Below are positions 23,935 through 33,249 of a stretch of 64,000 nt of DNA, one piece after another (position 1 is the stretch's first letter; each line of letters starts with the position of its first letter). Position numbers and translations under genes: made by a program. Below the pieces are notes generated by a model. The model saw nothing but the letters and a program-made list of their open reading frames with translations, made no database searches and was not told the DNA's origin. Source of the stretch: Pannonibacter carbonis (GTDB lineage Bacteria > Pseudomonadota > Alphaproteobacteria > Rhizobiales > Stappiaceae); the NCBI RefSeq assembly GCF_003012935.1, contig NZ_PUDR01000013.1, positions 62,001 through 126,000 of the forward strand. Direction: 5' to 3'.

Positions 23935-23971
23935 CGCTTCCGTCTCGGTTTAATGAGCGTAAAAACTATAT

Positions 23972-23986
23972 GGACAACCAATGTCC
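23972..23986. promoter_or_regulatory. Palindrome at the divergent promoters of the defence operons
   Basis: GGACA-N5-TGTCC. A leftward -10-like TATAGT (complement of 23965-23970) abuts it, and a rightward -35-like TGGACA (23971-23976) with AATTAT 18 bp later overlaps it. A regulator bound here could control both operons; the adjacent WYL protein is the obvious candidate. Promoter elements are by eye only. Confidence 0.5.
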
Positions 23987-24086
23987 GTCCGTGTAATTAT
24001 TATTCCCATTAGGGGCTTTCGTCAATGGACGATCGGATGCAGGCGGGAGGGAGCATGTACGGCAGCGCTCGGGACAATACACCGGC

Positions 24087-24114
24087 CGTCAGGCGGCGTT
24101 CGCCGCCGCTGACG
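24087..24114. promoter_or_regulatory. Imperfect hairpin in the leader of the rightward defence operon
   Basis: CGTCAG and CTGACG form the outer arms, and CGGCG-TT-CGCCG the inner stem, with a small bulge. It lies 41 bp before the ATG of the AddB-like gene, inside its predicted leader. It could be an attenuator or second operator. Confidence 0.4.
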
Positions 24115-24155
24115 CGGCACCCCAACGTCAAGAGGCGCCCGGAAGGAGAGCGGTC

Positions 24156-26810
24156 ATGACCATCGCCTATCGATCCACCCTGGTCGTTCACGGCCGCCTC
24201 GCCATGCGGGAAGGCCGCCTGGCGGCAGGGCGTGACGGCCGTCACGGTCTCCAGATCATGTCGTTCGAGCAGGCCGCGGTGCGGCTGGCCGGCGGTTTCG
24301 TTCGTCCGATCGACGACGAGAGTCTGCGCGCGGCCATCCAGGCCGCCCTGCCTTTGACGCCGATGGCCGAGCTGGAAAGCATCAAGGCCCTGCCAGGCAT
24401 GATCGATGCGGCGGCTGACACCCTGCATAAAGCCTGGCGCGCCGGCATCGACCTTGCCGCGCGCGCCGCCGATCATCCTCGTCTCGGCGCAATCGCGCGC
24501 CTAGAGGCCGCCGTCCTCGACCATCTCCCGGCCGGCATGATGCGCCCCCTGGACATCGTCGCCGCCGCAACCACCCGCCTCGCGCATGCGCCGGCGGTAC
24601 TCGGTCCGATGGAAATCACCGGCCTGACCGAACTCTCGCCCTGCTGGCGCCCGCTGCTTCAGGCGCTCACCGCCCATATTCCCGTGCAGTGGACCGCCGG
24701 CCCAAGGAACGCGCCGGCATGGCTGGAAGGCATGGACGTCGCCGTTTCGCGCGCGTCGGCGCAAACGCCCGAAGTCAGCGCCATGAGCGCGGCGACGGCC
24801 TATCACGAGGCCATCGAGGCGATGCGCTGGGTGCGAAGCCTCCTGGCCGCAGGCGTATCGCCCTCACAAATCGCCCTCGCGACCGCTTCACCCGCAGACT
24901 ATGACGATCACTTCCTGGCCCTGCGCGCGGACGCCAATATCGACCTGCACTTCGTTCACGGAGTCCGGACCGTCGCCACGCGCGAAGGCCAGGCCGCCGC
25001 CGCGCTGGCCGACATCGTCGTGCGCGGCCTGTCGCAGTCGCGGCTGCGCCGCCTGGCGACGCTGTGCCGGGACAGCGGACCTTTCGAAACTCTCCCTGAA
25101 GGCTGGCTGCGCGTCCTGCCGACCGATGCCCCGCTTTCGACGTCGAGCGCCTGGAACCGTCTGCTCGCCCGCCTGACGCCTAAAGACTGGCCCGATGGCG
25201 CCGATCACGCCCCGGCGCTGCGCGCAGGCGTCGAGCTTCTGGCTCAAGGCCCCGTCGCCGCCGCCAAGATCGGCGACGCCTTCCTCAAGGGCCGGGCGCT
25301 CGCGATCTGGCGCAAGGCGCTGCTCGCCGGACCCGCCGCCTCGATCGACGCGACGCTGGAAACCCTGAAGCAGGACGACGGTCTGGAAGCGTGCGTCTGC
25401 GTCGCCTGGATGCCGGCCAGCGCGCTTGCGGCGTCGCCGCGCCGCTTCGTGCGGCTCCTGGGCCTCAACTCCTCGCGCTGGCCACGGGGGATCGCCGAAG
25501 ACCGGCTGATCCCGGACCATATCATCCCGACCCCGGTGCTTGATCCGCTGCCGGTCAATCTCGCTGACCGCCGCGACTTCGAGACGATCCTCGCCACGAC
25601 CGCCGGCGCGGTCGTTCTGTCACGCGCCCGGCGCGATGCCGACGGACGCCTGCTCGGACGCAGCCCGCTGCTCGCCGGGCATGGCGATGAAACCTACCTG
25701 CGCCGCAACGCGACGCCGGCCCACGCCTTCAGCGAAACCGACCGTCTCATGGCCCGGCCGCAGGACTTCGCCGTCGATCCGCAAGCGATCGGCGCGCAGG
25801 GCTGCTGGCGTGACTGGCGACAGACCGAGATCACGTCCCATGACGGGCTGATGCGCGCCGACCATCCCCTTGTGCTCGCCATCCTCGATCGCACCCAGTC
25901 GGCCAGCTCGCTGCGCCGCCTGCTGCGCAACCCGCTCAGTTTCGTGTGGATCTATGCGTTCGGATGGCGCGAGCCGCAGAGCAGCGCTGAACCGCTGGTG
26001 CTCGACGCACTCGGGATCGGCGATCTCGTCCATATGGTTCTCGACAGCGCCTTGCGCGATCTCGAAACCGGCGGCGGGCTCGCCTCCGCCGACATGGAGA
26101 CCATCGAAACAGCGGTCGCCCGGGCCGCGCATGCCGTCGCCGCCGATTGGGAAAGCGAGCGCCCCGTTCCCCCCTCCGTCATCTGGGGCCGCACTCTCGA
26201 CGACGCGCGCCTGATGGCCGGCCGCGCCCTGGCCTACGGCGACGAAGTCCTGCCCGGCGCACGCGCTTTCGGCGAGGTGCCGTTCGGCGGCTCGCAGCCA
26301 AAGTCGGACGCGGCGACGCCATGGGACACGAACGCGCCGGTCACGATTCCCGACACCGGCTTCAACATCGCCGGCTATATCGACCGGCTCGATATTTCGG
26401 GCGACGGCAAGCGTGCGCTCGTTCGCGACTACAAGACCGGCAGGCCGCCGCGCGGCGACATTCGCCTGAACGGTGGACGCGAGCTTCAGCGCTGCCTCTA
26501 TGCCTTCGCGGTGAAGGCGCTCCTCGGCGACGACGTCGCCATCAGCGCCTCGCTGCTCTACCCGCGTGAACCGGTCGATCTCCAACTCGACGATCCCGAG
26601 GCGGTGCTTACCGAGATCACGGGCTATCTCCGGGCGGCCAGGACCAGCCTCGCCGGCGGCGCGGCCCTACCTGGCCCCGATACCGGCGGCGACTATGACG
26701 ATCTCGCCTTCGCCCTGCCGGCCAACGCCGGCGCAACCTATTGCAAACGCAAACTCCCGGCCGCGACTGAGCGGCTGGGCGAAGTCGCTCGGATCTGGGA
26801 GGTGGAATGA
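24156..26810 (+). CDS. AddB-like PD-(D/E)XK nuclease
   Basis: Protein of 884 residues resembling the AddB subunit of AddAB helicase-nucleases. The N-terminus GRDGRHGLQIMSFEQAAVRLAG is AddB-like but lacks a P-loop. The C-terminal nuclease core shows GYIDRLDISGDGKRALVRDYKTG, where DYKTG carries the D-X-K catalytic pair, followed by ELQRCLYAFAVK. Only one cysteine lies near the C-terminus (ATYCKRK), so the iron-sulfur cluster of classical AddB seems absent. A strong GGAAGGAGAG ribosome site precedes the ATG. The stop overlaps the next gene by 4 bp, as in addBA pairs. It is likely a defence copy, not the housekeeping enzyme, given its place. Confidence 0.85.
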   Translation: MTIAYRSTLVVHGRLAMREGRLAAGRDGRHGLQIMSFEQAAVRLAGGFVRPIDDESLRAAIQAALPLTPMAELESIKALPGMIDAAADTLHKAWRAGIDLAARAADHPRLGAIARLEAAVLDHLPAGMMRPLDIVAAATTRLAHAPAVLGPMEITGLTELSPCWRPLLQALTAHIPVQWTAGPRNAPAWLEGMDVAVSRASAQTPEVSAMSAATAYHEAIEAMRWVRSLLAAGVSPSQIALATASPADYDDHFLALRADANIDLHFVHGVRTVATREGQAAAALADIVVRGLSQSRLRRLATLCRDSGPFETLPEGWLRVLPTDAPLSTSSAWNRLLARLTPKDWPDGADHAPALRAGVELLAQGPVAAAKIGDAFLKGRALAIWRKALLAGPAASIDATLETLKQDDGLEACVCVAWMPASALAASPRRFVRLLGLNSSRWPRGIAEDRLIPDHIIPTPVLDPLPVNLADRRDFETILATTAGAVVLSRARRDADGRLLGRSPLLAGHGDETYLRRNATPAHAFSETDRLMARPQDFAVDPQAIGAQGCWRDWRQTEITSHDGLMRADHPLVLAILDRTQSASSLRRLLRNPLSFVWIYAFGWREPQSSAEPLVLDALGIGDLVHMVLDSALRDLETGGGLASADMETIETAVARAAHAVAADWESERPVPPSVIWGRTLDDARLMAGRALAYGDEVLPGARAFGEVPFGGSQPKSDAATPWDTNAPVTIPDTGFNIAGYIDRLDISGDGKRALVRDYKTGRPPRGDIRLNGGRELQRCLYAFAVKALLGDDVAISASLLYPREPVDLQLDDPEAVLTEITGYLRAARTSLAGGAALPGPDTGGDYDDLAFALPANAGATYCKRKLPAATERLGEVARIWEVE

Positions 26811-29800
26811 TGAGCAGCGTGTCCACAGGGCTGAAGGACGATGGCGCGCGCCGCGCCGCGATCAGCGTCCACGACCGGTCGATCCTGGTGGAGGCCGGGG
26901 CGGGATCGGGCAAGACCGCCGTCATGGCGGGACGTATCGCCGCCATGCTGGCCGAAGGCGTCTCGCCGCGCGCCATCGCCGCTGTCACCTTCACCGAACT
27001 TGCGGCGAGCGAATTGCTGTCCCGTGTCCGTGAATTCGTCGCTGACCTCTCGATCGGCAAGATCGCGACCGAACTGCGCATTGCGCTGCCCGACGGCCTC
27101 ACCCAGACCCATTGCGACAATCTCGCCGCCGCCAGCGCCGCGATCGACGAAATCACCTGTTCGACCATTCACGGCTTCTGCCAGCGCCTGATCAAACCCT
27201 ATCCGGCGGAGGCCGACATCGATCCCGGCGCCGGCGTCATGGATCGCAACCAAGCCGATCTCACCTTCCTCGAAATGGTCGATGACTGGCTGCGCGAGCG
27301 CCTGTCCGGCAACCAGGGCGGTATCCTCGCCGAGATGGTGCTGCACAGCCCCGGCGAAACCGTGGCGCTGGTCCACAAGATCGCCGAAAATCTGCGCCGC
27401 CGTCGCACGCTCGCAGCGCCGCCCATCTCCCCGCTCGACGGCCACCTGACGGCGTTCCGGCAGGCGACGGCGGATTTCGCGGGGTTCATGGACGCGGCGA
27501 CGGCGACCGAACCTGAAACCGTGACGATCGTCGAACGGCTCATCGAGATGGCGACCGCCTTGGCCGGCGGACCTGATCTGGCGACGCCCGCTGGGCTCGT
27601 CGGGCTCCTCACCTCGCGGCCCCACCCGGACCTTTGCACCAAGGCCGGCACCTTCACCTCTTACCGCAAGAAGGGCAAATGGGCGGCCGCGGCGAAGCAG
27701 GCCGGTCTCTCCAAGGCCGATGGCGAGCGGCTGAACGACGCCGCCGACGCCCACTACACGGCCTGCTGCGACGCCTGGGCCCTGCTTCTCCAGGCCGCGG
27801 CGAGCCGGACCCTCGCGGCCCTGATCGAGGAAGCGCGTCCGATCCTGGACCGCTACCGCGCCCACAAGCGCGCCAGCGCTCAACTCGATTTCGACGATCT
27901 GATTTTCGCCGCGCGCGATCTGCTGCGCGACCATGACGACGTTCGCCGCGCGCTCGGGCGGCGTTTCGCCCACGTCCTCGTCGATGAATTCCAGGACACC
28001 GACCCGCTGCAGACCGAGATTTTCTGGCGTCTGTGCGGCGAGCCGGTCGACAGCGATGACGACTGGACCCAGTTCCACATCCGGCCGGGGGCGCTCTTCC
28101 TGGTCGGCGACCCCAAGCAGGCGATCTATCGCTTCCGCGGCGCCGACGTCGGCGCCTATGTGCAGGCCCGCGACGCCTTTCGCGCCCAGGACCCCGACAG
28201 CCTCCTGTCGATCTCCACCAATTTCCGCTCCTGCGCCTCGATCCTCACCTTCGTCAATGAGCGCTTCGAGGCCGTGCTCTCGGCCGATGGACAGCCGGGC
28301 TTCACCGCTCTGGACCCGTTCCACGACGACCGAGGCGGTCTGTGCGTAGCCGCCATCGACATCGCCGTCGCGGACGAGAACGGCAAGGCGAGCGCCGAGC
28401 AGCAGCGCGACGCCGAGGCTGACGCCATCGCCGAGCTGTGCGCGCGGCTGATCGACAGCCAGCCCGTCATCGACCGGCGCAGCGGGACCGAACGCCCCTG
28501 CCAGCCGGGCGACATCGCCCTGCTGGCGCCGACCGGTGCGGAGCTGTGGCGCTATGAAGAGGCCCTGGAGCGCCGGGGCATTCCCGTGGCGACCCAGGCC
28601 GGCAAGGGCCTGTTCCGCCGTCAGGAGATCCAGGACCTGATCGCGCTGACCCGCGTCGTCGCCGATCGCCGCGATACCCTGGCGCTCGGCGCTCTGCTGC
28701 GCGGACCTCTGGTCGGCCTCACCGAGGAAGAATTGCTGGACGTCGTCTGGGGGCTTCCGCGCGCCGAGGACGAACCCGCTCGAATCCCGCGCCTCGACCT
28801 CGGCGTCGACCCGGCGGTCATCGCCCATCCGCTCGTGCGCGAGGTTATCGAGCGGCTGCAATCGATTCTCCGGCGCGGCAACAGCACGACCCCGCACGCT
28901 CTGCTCTCGCAGGCCGTGGACGTCATGCGGGTTCGCCCGATCCTCCTTGATCGCCATCGTGGTCAGGCCGAGCGCGCGCTGGCCAATGTCGATCTCTATC
29001 TCAGCCTGTCGACCGGCTACGCCGTGCGTGGCCTGCGCGCCTTCGCCGAGGCGATGACAGCGGCCTGGTCCGACGAAGCGCGGGCGGTCGAAGGCCGGCC
29101 GGACGCCCAGGAAGAAGCCGTCGCGCTCTTCACCATGCACGCGGCCAAGGGGCTGGAATGGCCGATCGTCATCCCCATCAACACCATGACCGGCGTCATG
29201 GCGCCGGACAGCGCCGTCATCGACCGCCAGACAGACACCTTCTATTGCCCGGTCCTCGGCGTCGCGCCCGATGGCTACGAGACCGCGCGCCAGGCGGAAA
29301 AGGACGAGCTGGATCGCGAACGCATCCGGCTTTGGTATGTCGCCGCCACGCGGGCCCGCGAACTTCTCGTTCTGCCGCGGCTCGATACGACGCCATCGAA
29401 ATCGGCCTGGATCGGTCTGGTCGATCTCTCGCTTGCCGAGCTTCCCGGCCTGGATGCCGCGCATCTGCCTGCCGGGATCACGACCGCCGGCGCCGGAGCG
29501 GTCAATGACCAGACGCGCGCAAGCTTCGCCGCGGAAGCCGAAACCATCGCCGCCGGACAGACGCGGCTGACCTGGCTTGCACCCAGCCGCGACGAAAACG
29601 CCGCCGGTGCCGTCCTTAGGGAAGAAGAGACGGCGATCTGGACCGGGACGGCCGACGACGCGTCTCCCGAGCTGGACGCCGCCGCCTTGGTCCAGGGCGG
29701 CCGTGAACGGGGCCTGATCCTGCACAAGCTCATGGAAGAGGTGCTGACCGGCGAAACCGAGCGGACAGTGGCGGCCCTCGCCGAACGGGCCGGCGTGCTG

Positions 29801-30220
29801 ATCCGCGCCCTCGGACGAACCCCGGTCGCCGATCCGGCGACGGGCCTGTCGAGCGCAGAACTGGCGAGCTGCGTCGCCCGGACCCTGGCGCTGCCCGACA
29901 TCGCAGCCCTGCTGCCGAAGCTCCAGGCCGAGTTTCCTGTCTATGCCGTGCATCAGGCCGACGGGGCGGAGACGGCGACGGCCGGGATCGCGGACGCCCT
30001 GACCCTGACCGACGCAGGCCGGCCCGCCGTCGTCGTGGACTGGAAAGGCGATGTGACGCCGGCGCCTGGAACGCTCGATCACTATCGGGCGCAGGTTCGG
30101 GCCTATCTTGACATGACCGGCGCCGAACGCGGCCTGATCGTGCTGATGACGTCCGGCAACGTCATTCCCGTCCAACCGACGAACCCGCCATCGTCCCTTT
30201 CTGAGCATGGGGCCGGCTGA
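26807..30220 (+). CDS. AddA/RecB-like UvrD helicase with C-terminal nuclease
   Basis: Superfamily 1 helicase-nuclease of 1137 residues. Motif I is VEAGAGSGKTAVMAGR, motif II LVDEFQDTDPLQ, motif III GDPKQAIYRFRGAD, motif V TMHAAKGLEWPIVI, and motif VI LWYVAATRARELLVL. The C-terminal RecB-type nuclease has GLILHKLMEEVL (the His motif) and VVDWKGDV (D-X-K). With the preceding nuclease gene it would form an end-processing complex. It overlaps that gene by 4 bp and is 4 bp from the DUF6361 gene. A very long antisense frame across it is a coding shadow. Confidence 0.92.
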   Translation: MMSSVSTGLKDDGARRAAISVHDRSILVEAGAGSGKTAVMAGRIAAMLAEGVSPRAIAAVTFTELAASELLSRVREFVADLSIGKIATELRIALPDGLTQTHCDNLAAASAAIDEITCSTIHGFCQRLIKPYPAEADIDPGAGVMDRNQADLTFLEMVDDWLRERLSGNQGGILAEMVLHSPGETVALVHKIAENLRRRRTLAAPPISPLDGHLTAFRQATADFAGFMDAATATEPETVTIVERLIEMATALAGGPDLATPAGLVGLLTSRPHPDLCTKAGTFTSYRKKGKWAAAAKQAGLSKADGERLNDAADAHYTACCDAWALLLQAAASRTLAALIEEARPILDRYRAHKRASAQLDFDDLIFAARDLLRDHDDVRRALGRRFAHVLVDEFQDTDPLQTEIFWRLCGEPVDSDDDWTQFHIRPGALFLVGDPKQAIYRFRGADVGAYVQARDAFRAQDPDSLLSISTNFRSCASILTFVNERFEAVLSADGQPGFTALDPFHDDRGGLCVAAIDIAVADENGKASAEQQRDAEADAIAELCARLIDSQPVIDRRSGTERPCQPGDIALLAPTGAELWRYEEALERRGIPVATQAGKGLFRRQEIQDLIALTRVVADRRDTLALGALLRGPLVGLTEEELLDVVWGLPRAEDEPARIPRLDLGVDPAVIAHPLVREVIERLQSILRRGNSTTPHALLSQAVDVMRVRPILLDRHRGQAERALANVDLYLSLSTGYAVRGLRAFAEAMTAAWSDEARAVEGRPDAQEEAVALFTMHAAKGLEWPIVIPINTMTGVMAPDSAVIDRQTDTFYCPVLGVAPDGYETARQAEKDELDRERIRLWYVAATRARELLVLPRLDTTPSKSAWIGLVDLSLAELPGLDAAHLPAGITTAGAGAVNDQTRASFAAEAETIAAGQTRLTWLAPSRDENAAGAVLREEETAIWTGTADDASPELDAAALVQGGRERGLILHKLMEEVLTGETERTVAALAERAGVLIRALGRTPVADPATGLSSAELASCVARTLALPDIAALLPKLQAEFPVYAVHQADGAETATAGIADALTLTDAGRPAVVVDWKGDVTPAPGTLDHYRAQVRAYLDMTGAERGLIVLMTSGNVIPVQPTNPPSSLSEHGAG

Positions 30221-30224
30221 ACCC

Positions 30225-31403
30225 ATGTCATCTCTTGGATGGATCGATTTCGATGAAGCCGAGCGCCAGCGCGCCCAACGCATCATGGCGCTCTTTCAGG
30301 AGCGCGAGACCCGCGACGAGTTGGGATTGGGGGCGATCCGAGATTCCATCGCCGACCACCTCTTTCCAGGCACCAGCACGATCCAGACGCGCCTGCGGTA
30401 CATGCTCTTCATTCCCTGGCTCTATCGGGCGCTGGAGAAGCGAGAAATCCCCGAGGCCCAGCTCCGCGCCGAGGCGCGCGACACCGAGATCCGGCTTGCC
30501 GACGCCTTGAAAGCCGGCGGCGAGTCCAATGGCGTCATTGGCCGCGATGCGGGCCCACGGCTCCAGCGGCTGCCCAGCTCGGTCTATTGGGCGGGGCTGG
30601 GCGCGTGGGGCATTCGGGCTTTTCCCGGCTCGCTCGACAGCCTGTTCGTCGCCCTGCGCGGCCGTGGCCGCTCGCGCGGCGCATCCGGAAGCGAGGACGC
30701 CCTGGCCAGCGCCCCGGCGCCCGCCGTCTGGAATCCGGCCCTGCCGCGGATGCCAGACGACCTGCTCGATCAGGCCAACTTCCGCCTGACCGCCGACGAG
30801 GCGCAGTTCCTCATCGACCGCCTGGTCGCCAGTCAGCCGACCGCTCTGCTCACCATGCTGGCGCGCGAAGGCATCGACGCGGACTGCGACCATATCTGGA
30901 TGCATCCCCATCTGTCGGCCTTTCCTGCCGCCGCCCGCCGTCTCGTCCAGCACGGCGAAATCTTCTCCCACGTCATGCACGGCGCGGCGTTGCTCTATAA
31001 CCTCGCACTCAGCGAGCTGCGCCAGCGCGACGACTGGATCGAGGCGTATCGCGAGCGGCTTGCCGCCTGGCGCGACGACCTCGACCCCGGCGCCGTCCGC
31101 GCCTGGTCGCTCGATGAGTTCTGGTCCGTCGTGGAGCATCCGGCGCACGCCGTCCGCCCCGCAGCCAAACGCTTCGTGACCGAGTGGCGCGAGCTGGTTC
31201 TTGGCGGGGTCGGCCAGGTGATCTCGGCGCCAGGGGCCCGCCAGCTTGTCGAACAACGCGAACGCCGCCTCAAGACCAGTCAGTCCCGCTTCGGCAATCA
31301 CGCCGTGCGCGACCGCTGGACCGGCGCATCGGGCGCCGATCGCCTCAGCTTCCGCTGGGCGCAGGCCAAGTCTCACCTGCGGGATCTTGCCCATGCTGAA
31401 TAG
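30225..31403 (+). CDS. DUF6361 family protein
   Basis: Protein of 392 residues starting MSSLGWIDFDEAERQRAQ, the signature start of DUF6361. The ATG at 30225 is preferred to one 18 bp upstream because the conserved N-terminus begins there and the gene does not overlap the helicase gene. Further conserved-looking parts are FPGTSTIQTRLRYMLFIPWL and LPSSVYWAGLGAWGI. No catalytic motif is apparent. The family is found with PLD-like and helicase genes, as here, which suggests a structural or recognition role in a multi-protein system; this role is inferred. The stop overlaps the next start by 11 bp. Confidence 0.82.
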   Translation: MSSLGWIDFDEAERQRAQRIMALFQERETRDELGLGAIRDSIADHLFPGTSTIQTRLRYMLFIPWLYRALEKREIPEAQLRAEARDTEIRLADALKAGGESNGVIGRDAGPRLQRLPSSVYWAGLGAWGIRAFPGSLDSLFVALRGRGRSRGASGSEDALASAPAPAVWNPALPRMPDDLLDQANFRLTADEAQFLIDRLVASQPTALLTMLAREGIDADCDHIWMHPHLSAFPAAARRLVQHGEIFSHVMHGAALLYNLALSELRQRDDWIEAYRERLAAWRDDLDPGAVRAWSLDEFWSVVEHPAHAVRPAAKRFVTEWRELVLGGVGQVISAPGARQLVEQRERRLKTSQSRFGNHAVRDRWTGASGADRLSFRWAQAKSHLRDLAHAE

Positions 31404-33249
31404 ACGCAGCCTCGATCCCGAGCAGCGCATGCTCTACGGCGCCAATCTTCAGCCGCCCGCCGGCTATGTCTTCGACGCGGCGGTCGCCACGACCTACTCC
31501 CTCGACTTCGAGACCGCGCTCGCCGTGCCGGTCAGCCTGGCCCTCTTCGCCGCCGAAAATCGCGACGATATCCTCTCCCATCCCCTGGCCCTGCTGGAAG
31601 GCGCGGAGCGGATCGCCAGTCGGCTCGTCGTCTTCACCGACGCCGGCCACATCCAGGCCAGCGCGCGTCCGCATTCCCGCCTGTGCTCCTTGCTGGAACG
31701 CATCGTGGTCGAGGTCGCCGCGCCGCAGGGCGGCGCCTTCCATCCCAAGATGTGGGCGCTTCGCTTCACGCCGCTGAGGCCCGAAGATCCGGCGCGGCTG
31801 CGCCTGATCATCCTGTCGCGCAACCTGACGCGCGACCGCTCCTGGGATATCGCCGCTTCCTTCGACGGCGTGATCACGAAGCAGCCAAAGGCCGCCAACC
31901 GTGGGCTCGCCGATTTCCTTCGTCGGCTCCCCGATCTGGCGACCGCGGGCGCGCCGGACGGAACCAGCACCCTTGTCGGTGAAATCGCCGAAGACCTGCG
32001 ACGCGCCGAATGGAGCCTGCCAGAGCCGTTCCAGAGCGTCACCTTCGCGGTCAATGGCCTCGGCGGCAAGCCATGGCGTCCCGACCCCTGCGCGCGGCTC
32101 GGCGTCGTCTCGCCTTTTTGCGACGACCAGACCTTGGAGATGCTCGCCGGCCTGGCCAGCGCCGACAAGCCCGTCTTCATCGGACGGTCCGACGAACTCG
32201 TGCAGGTGTCGGGCGCGACACTCGACCGTTTCGCCCGCGTCACCGTGCTCGACGAAATGGCAGTCGCCGAAGACGGCGAAGAGGCCGATGCGACGACCTT
32301 GCAGGGCCTTCACGCCAAAGCCTTTATCGCCGAGCGCGGCTGGGACACCGCCATCACGGTCGGATCCGGCAACGCCACACGGCCGGCGCTGGTGACCGGC
32401 CGCAATGTCGAGCTCTTCGCGACCTTGACCGGCAAGCGATCGCGGGTCGGCAGCGTCGAGGAAATCCTTGGCGACAAAGGGTTCGGCCGGTTGACGCGAC
32501 CATTTGTCCGCGACGAATTGAACCCTGGAGACGCCGCGCAACGCGCCGCCGAGGCGCGATTGGATCAGGCCCGGCGCGAGATTTGCCGCAGCGGCCTCAG
32601 GCTACGTTGCGAACGCGCCGAACCCGCAGATGACGGCGCGCCGCTCTGGCGGGTCTGGCTGGTCCCGTCCGAGCCGCTCTCCCTTGCCGGGATCGGTAGC
32701 TTGCATGTCTGGCCGATCACGCGGGGCGAGGGTCACGCGCGCGATGGGTTGGAGCGGCTTCGGCAGGGACAGCCCGCGGACTTGGGCGCGATGCCGCTGG
32801 TCGACCTCACCCGTTTCCTGGCCTGCCAGCTGACGGACGAGCAGAAGGACGTCTCCATCCTGTTCAGCACCGGGCTCATCATGGAAGGGCTGCCTGCCGA
32901 GCGCCACGCCGCCATCCTGCGCTGGGTGATCGACAGCAAGGACGCCTTCTTTCGCTATCTGCGGCTGCTGCTTTCCGAATTGGGCGATCCGTTCGCCGCG
33001 GCGCTGGCGGCTCAAGACGGTTCGGGCCAGGGCGCATGGCGCGCGGCAAGCGACGATGCGCCGATCCTGGAGGAGATGGTCCGCGCCTTCTGCCGCGGCG
33101 GCGACCAGCTGCGCGCCATCGAAAGGCTGATCGCGCGCCTGGAAACCGGAGACGGCGCCGATACCGATCCGATCCCGCCCGAATTCCGCGCCCTGTGGAA
33201 CGCATTCCGGGGCGCGCTCGCAGCCGAGGACGCCGCGCATGGGCAATGA
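31393..33249 (+). CDS. Phospholipase D-like (HxK) family protein
   Basis: Protein of 618 residues with two PLD-type half-sites. The first is FHPKMW (His117, Lys119) with SRNLT about 25 residues on; the second is LHAKAF (His308, Lys310) with VGSGNAT (326-328). Spacing fits the H-x-K...S-x-N pattern of PLD nucleases, although the Asp of the full HKD motif is missing in both. The ATG at 31393 is chosen because it begins MLNRRSLDPEQ and overlaps DUF6361 by only 11 bp; an earlier in-frame ATG would overlap it by over 150 bp. It overlaps the helicase start by 11 bp. A DNA nuclease or end-binding role is inferred. Confidence 0.82.
   Translation: MLNRRSLDPEQRMLYGANLQPPAGYVFDAAVATTYSLDFETALAVPVSLALFAAENRDDILSHPLALLEGAERIASRLVVFTDAGHIQASARPHSRLCSLLERIVVEVAAPQGGAFHPKMWALRFTPLRPEDPARLRLIILSRNLTRDRSWDIAASFDGVITKQPKAANRGLADFLRRLPDLATAGAPDGTSTLVGEIAEDLRRAEWSLPEPFQSVTFAVNGLGGKPWRPDPCARLGVVSPFCDDQTLEMLAGLASADKPVFIGRSDELVQVSGATLDRFARVTVLDEMAVAEDGEEADATTLQGLHAKAFIAERGWDTAITVGSGNATRPALVTGRNVELFATLTGKRSRVGSVEEILGDKGFGRLTRPFVRDELNPGDAAQRAAEARLDQARREICRSGLRLRCERAEPADDGAPLWRVWLVPSEPLSLAGIGSLHVWPITRGEGHARDGLERLRQGQPADLGAMPLVDLTRFLACQLTDEQKDVSILFSTGLIMEGLPAERHAAILRWVIDSKDAFFRYLRLLLSELGDPFAAALAAQDGSGQGAWRAASDDAPILEEMVRAFCRGGDQLRAIERLIARLETGDGADTDPIPPEFRALWNAFRGALAAEDAAHGQ

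Noticed and set aside
24156-30220. Calling these genes the housekeeping addB and addA
   Set aside because: They sit in a cargo operon with DUF6361, PLD and helicase genes and lack the Fe-S cysteines, so gene symbols were withheld.
26738-30286. 1182-codon minus-strand open frame antisense to the AddA-like gene
   Set aside because: Same effect: all helicase and nuclease motifs lie on the plus strand; the antisense product is a Gly/Arg/Asp-rich shadow.
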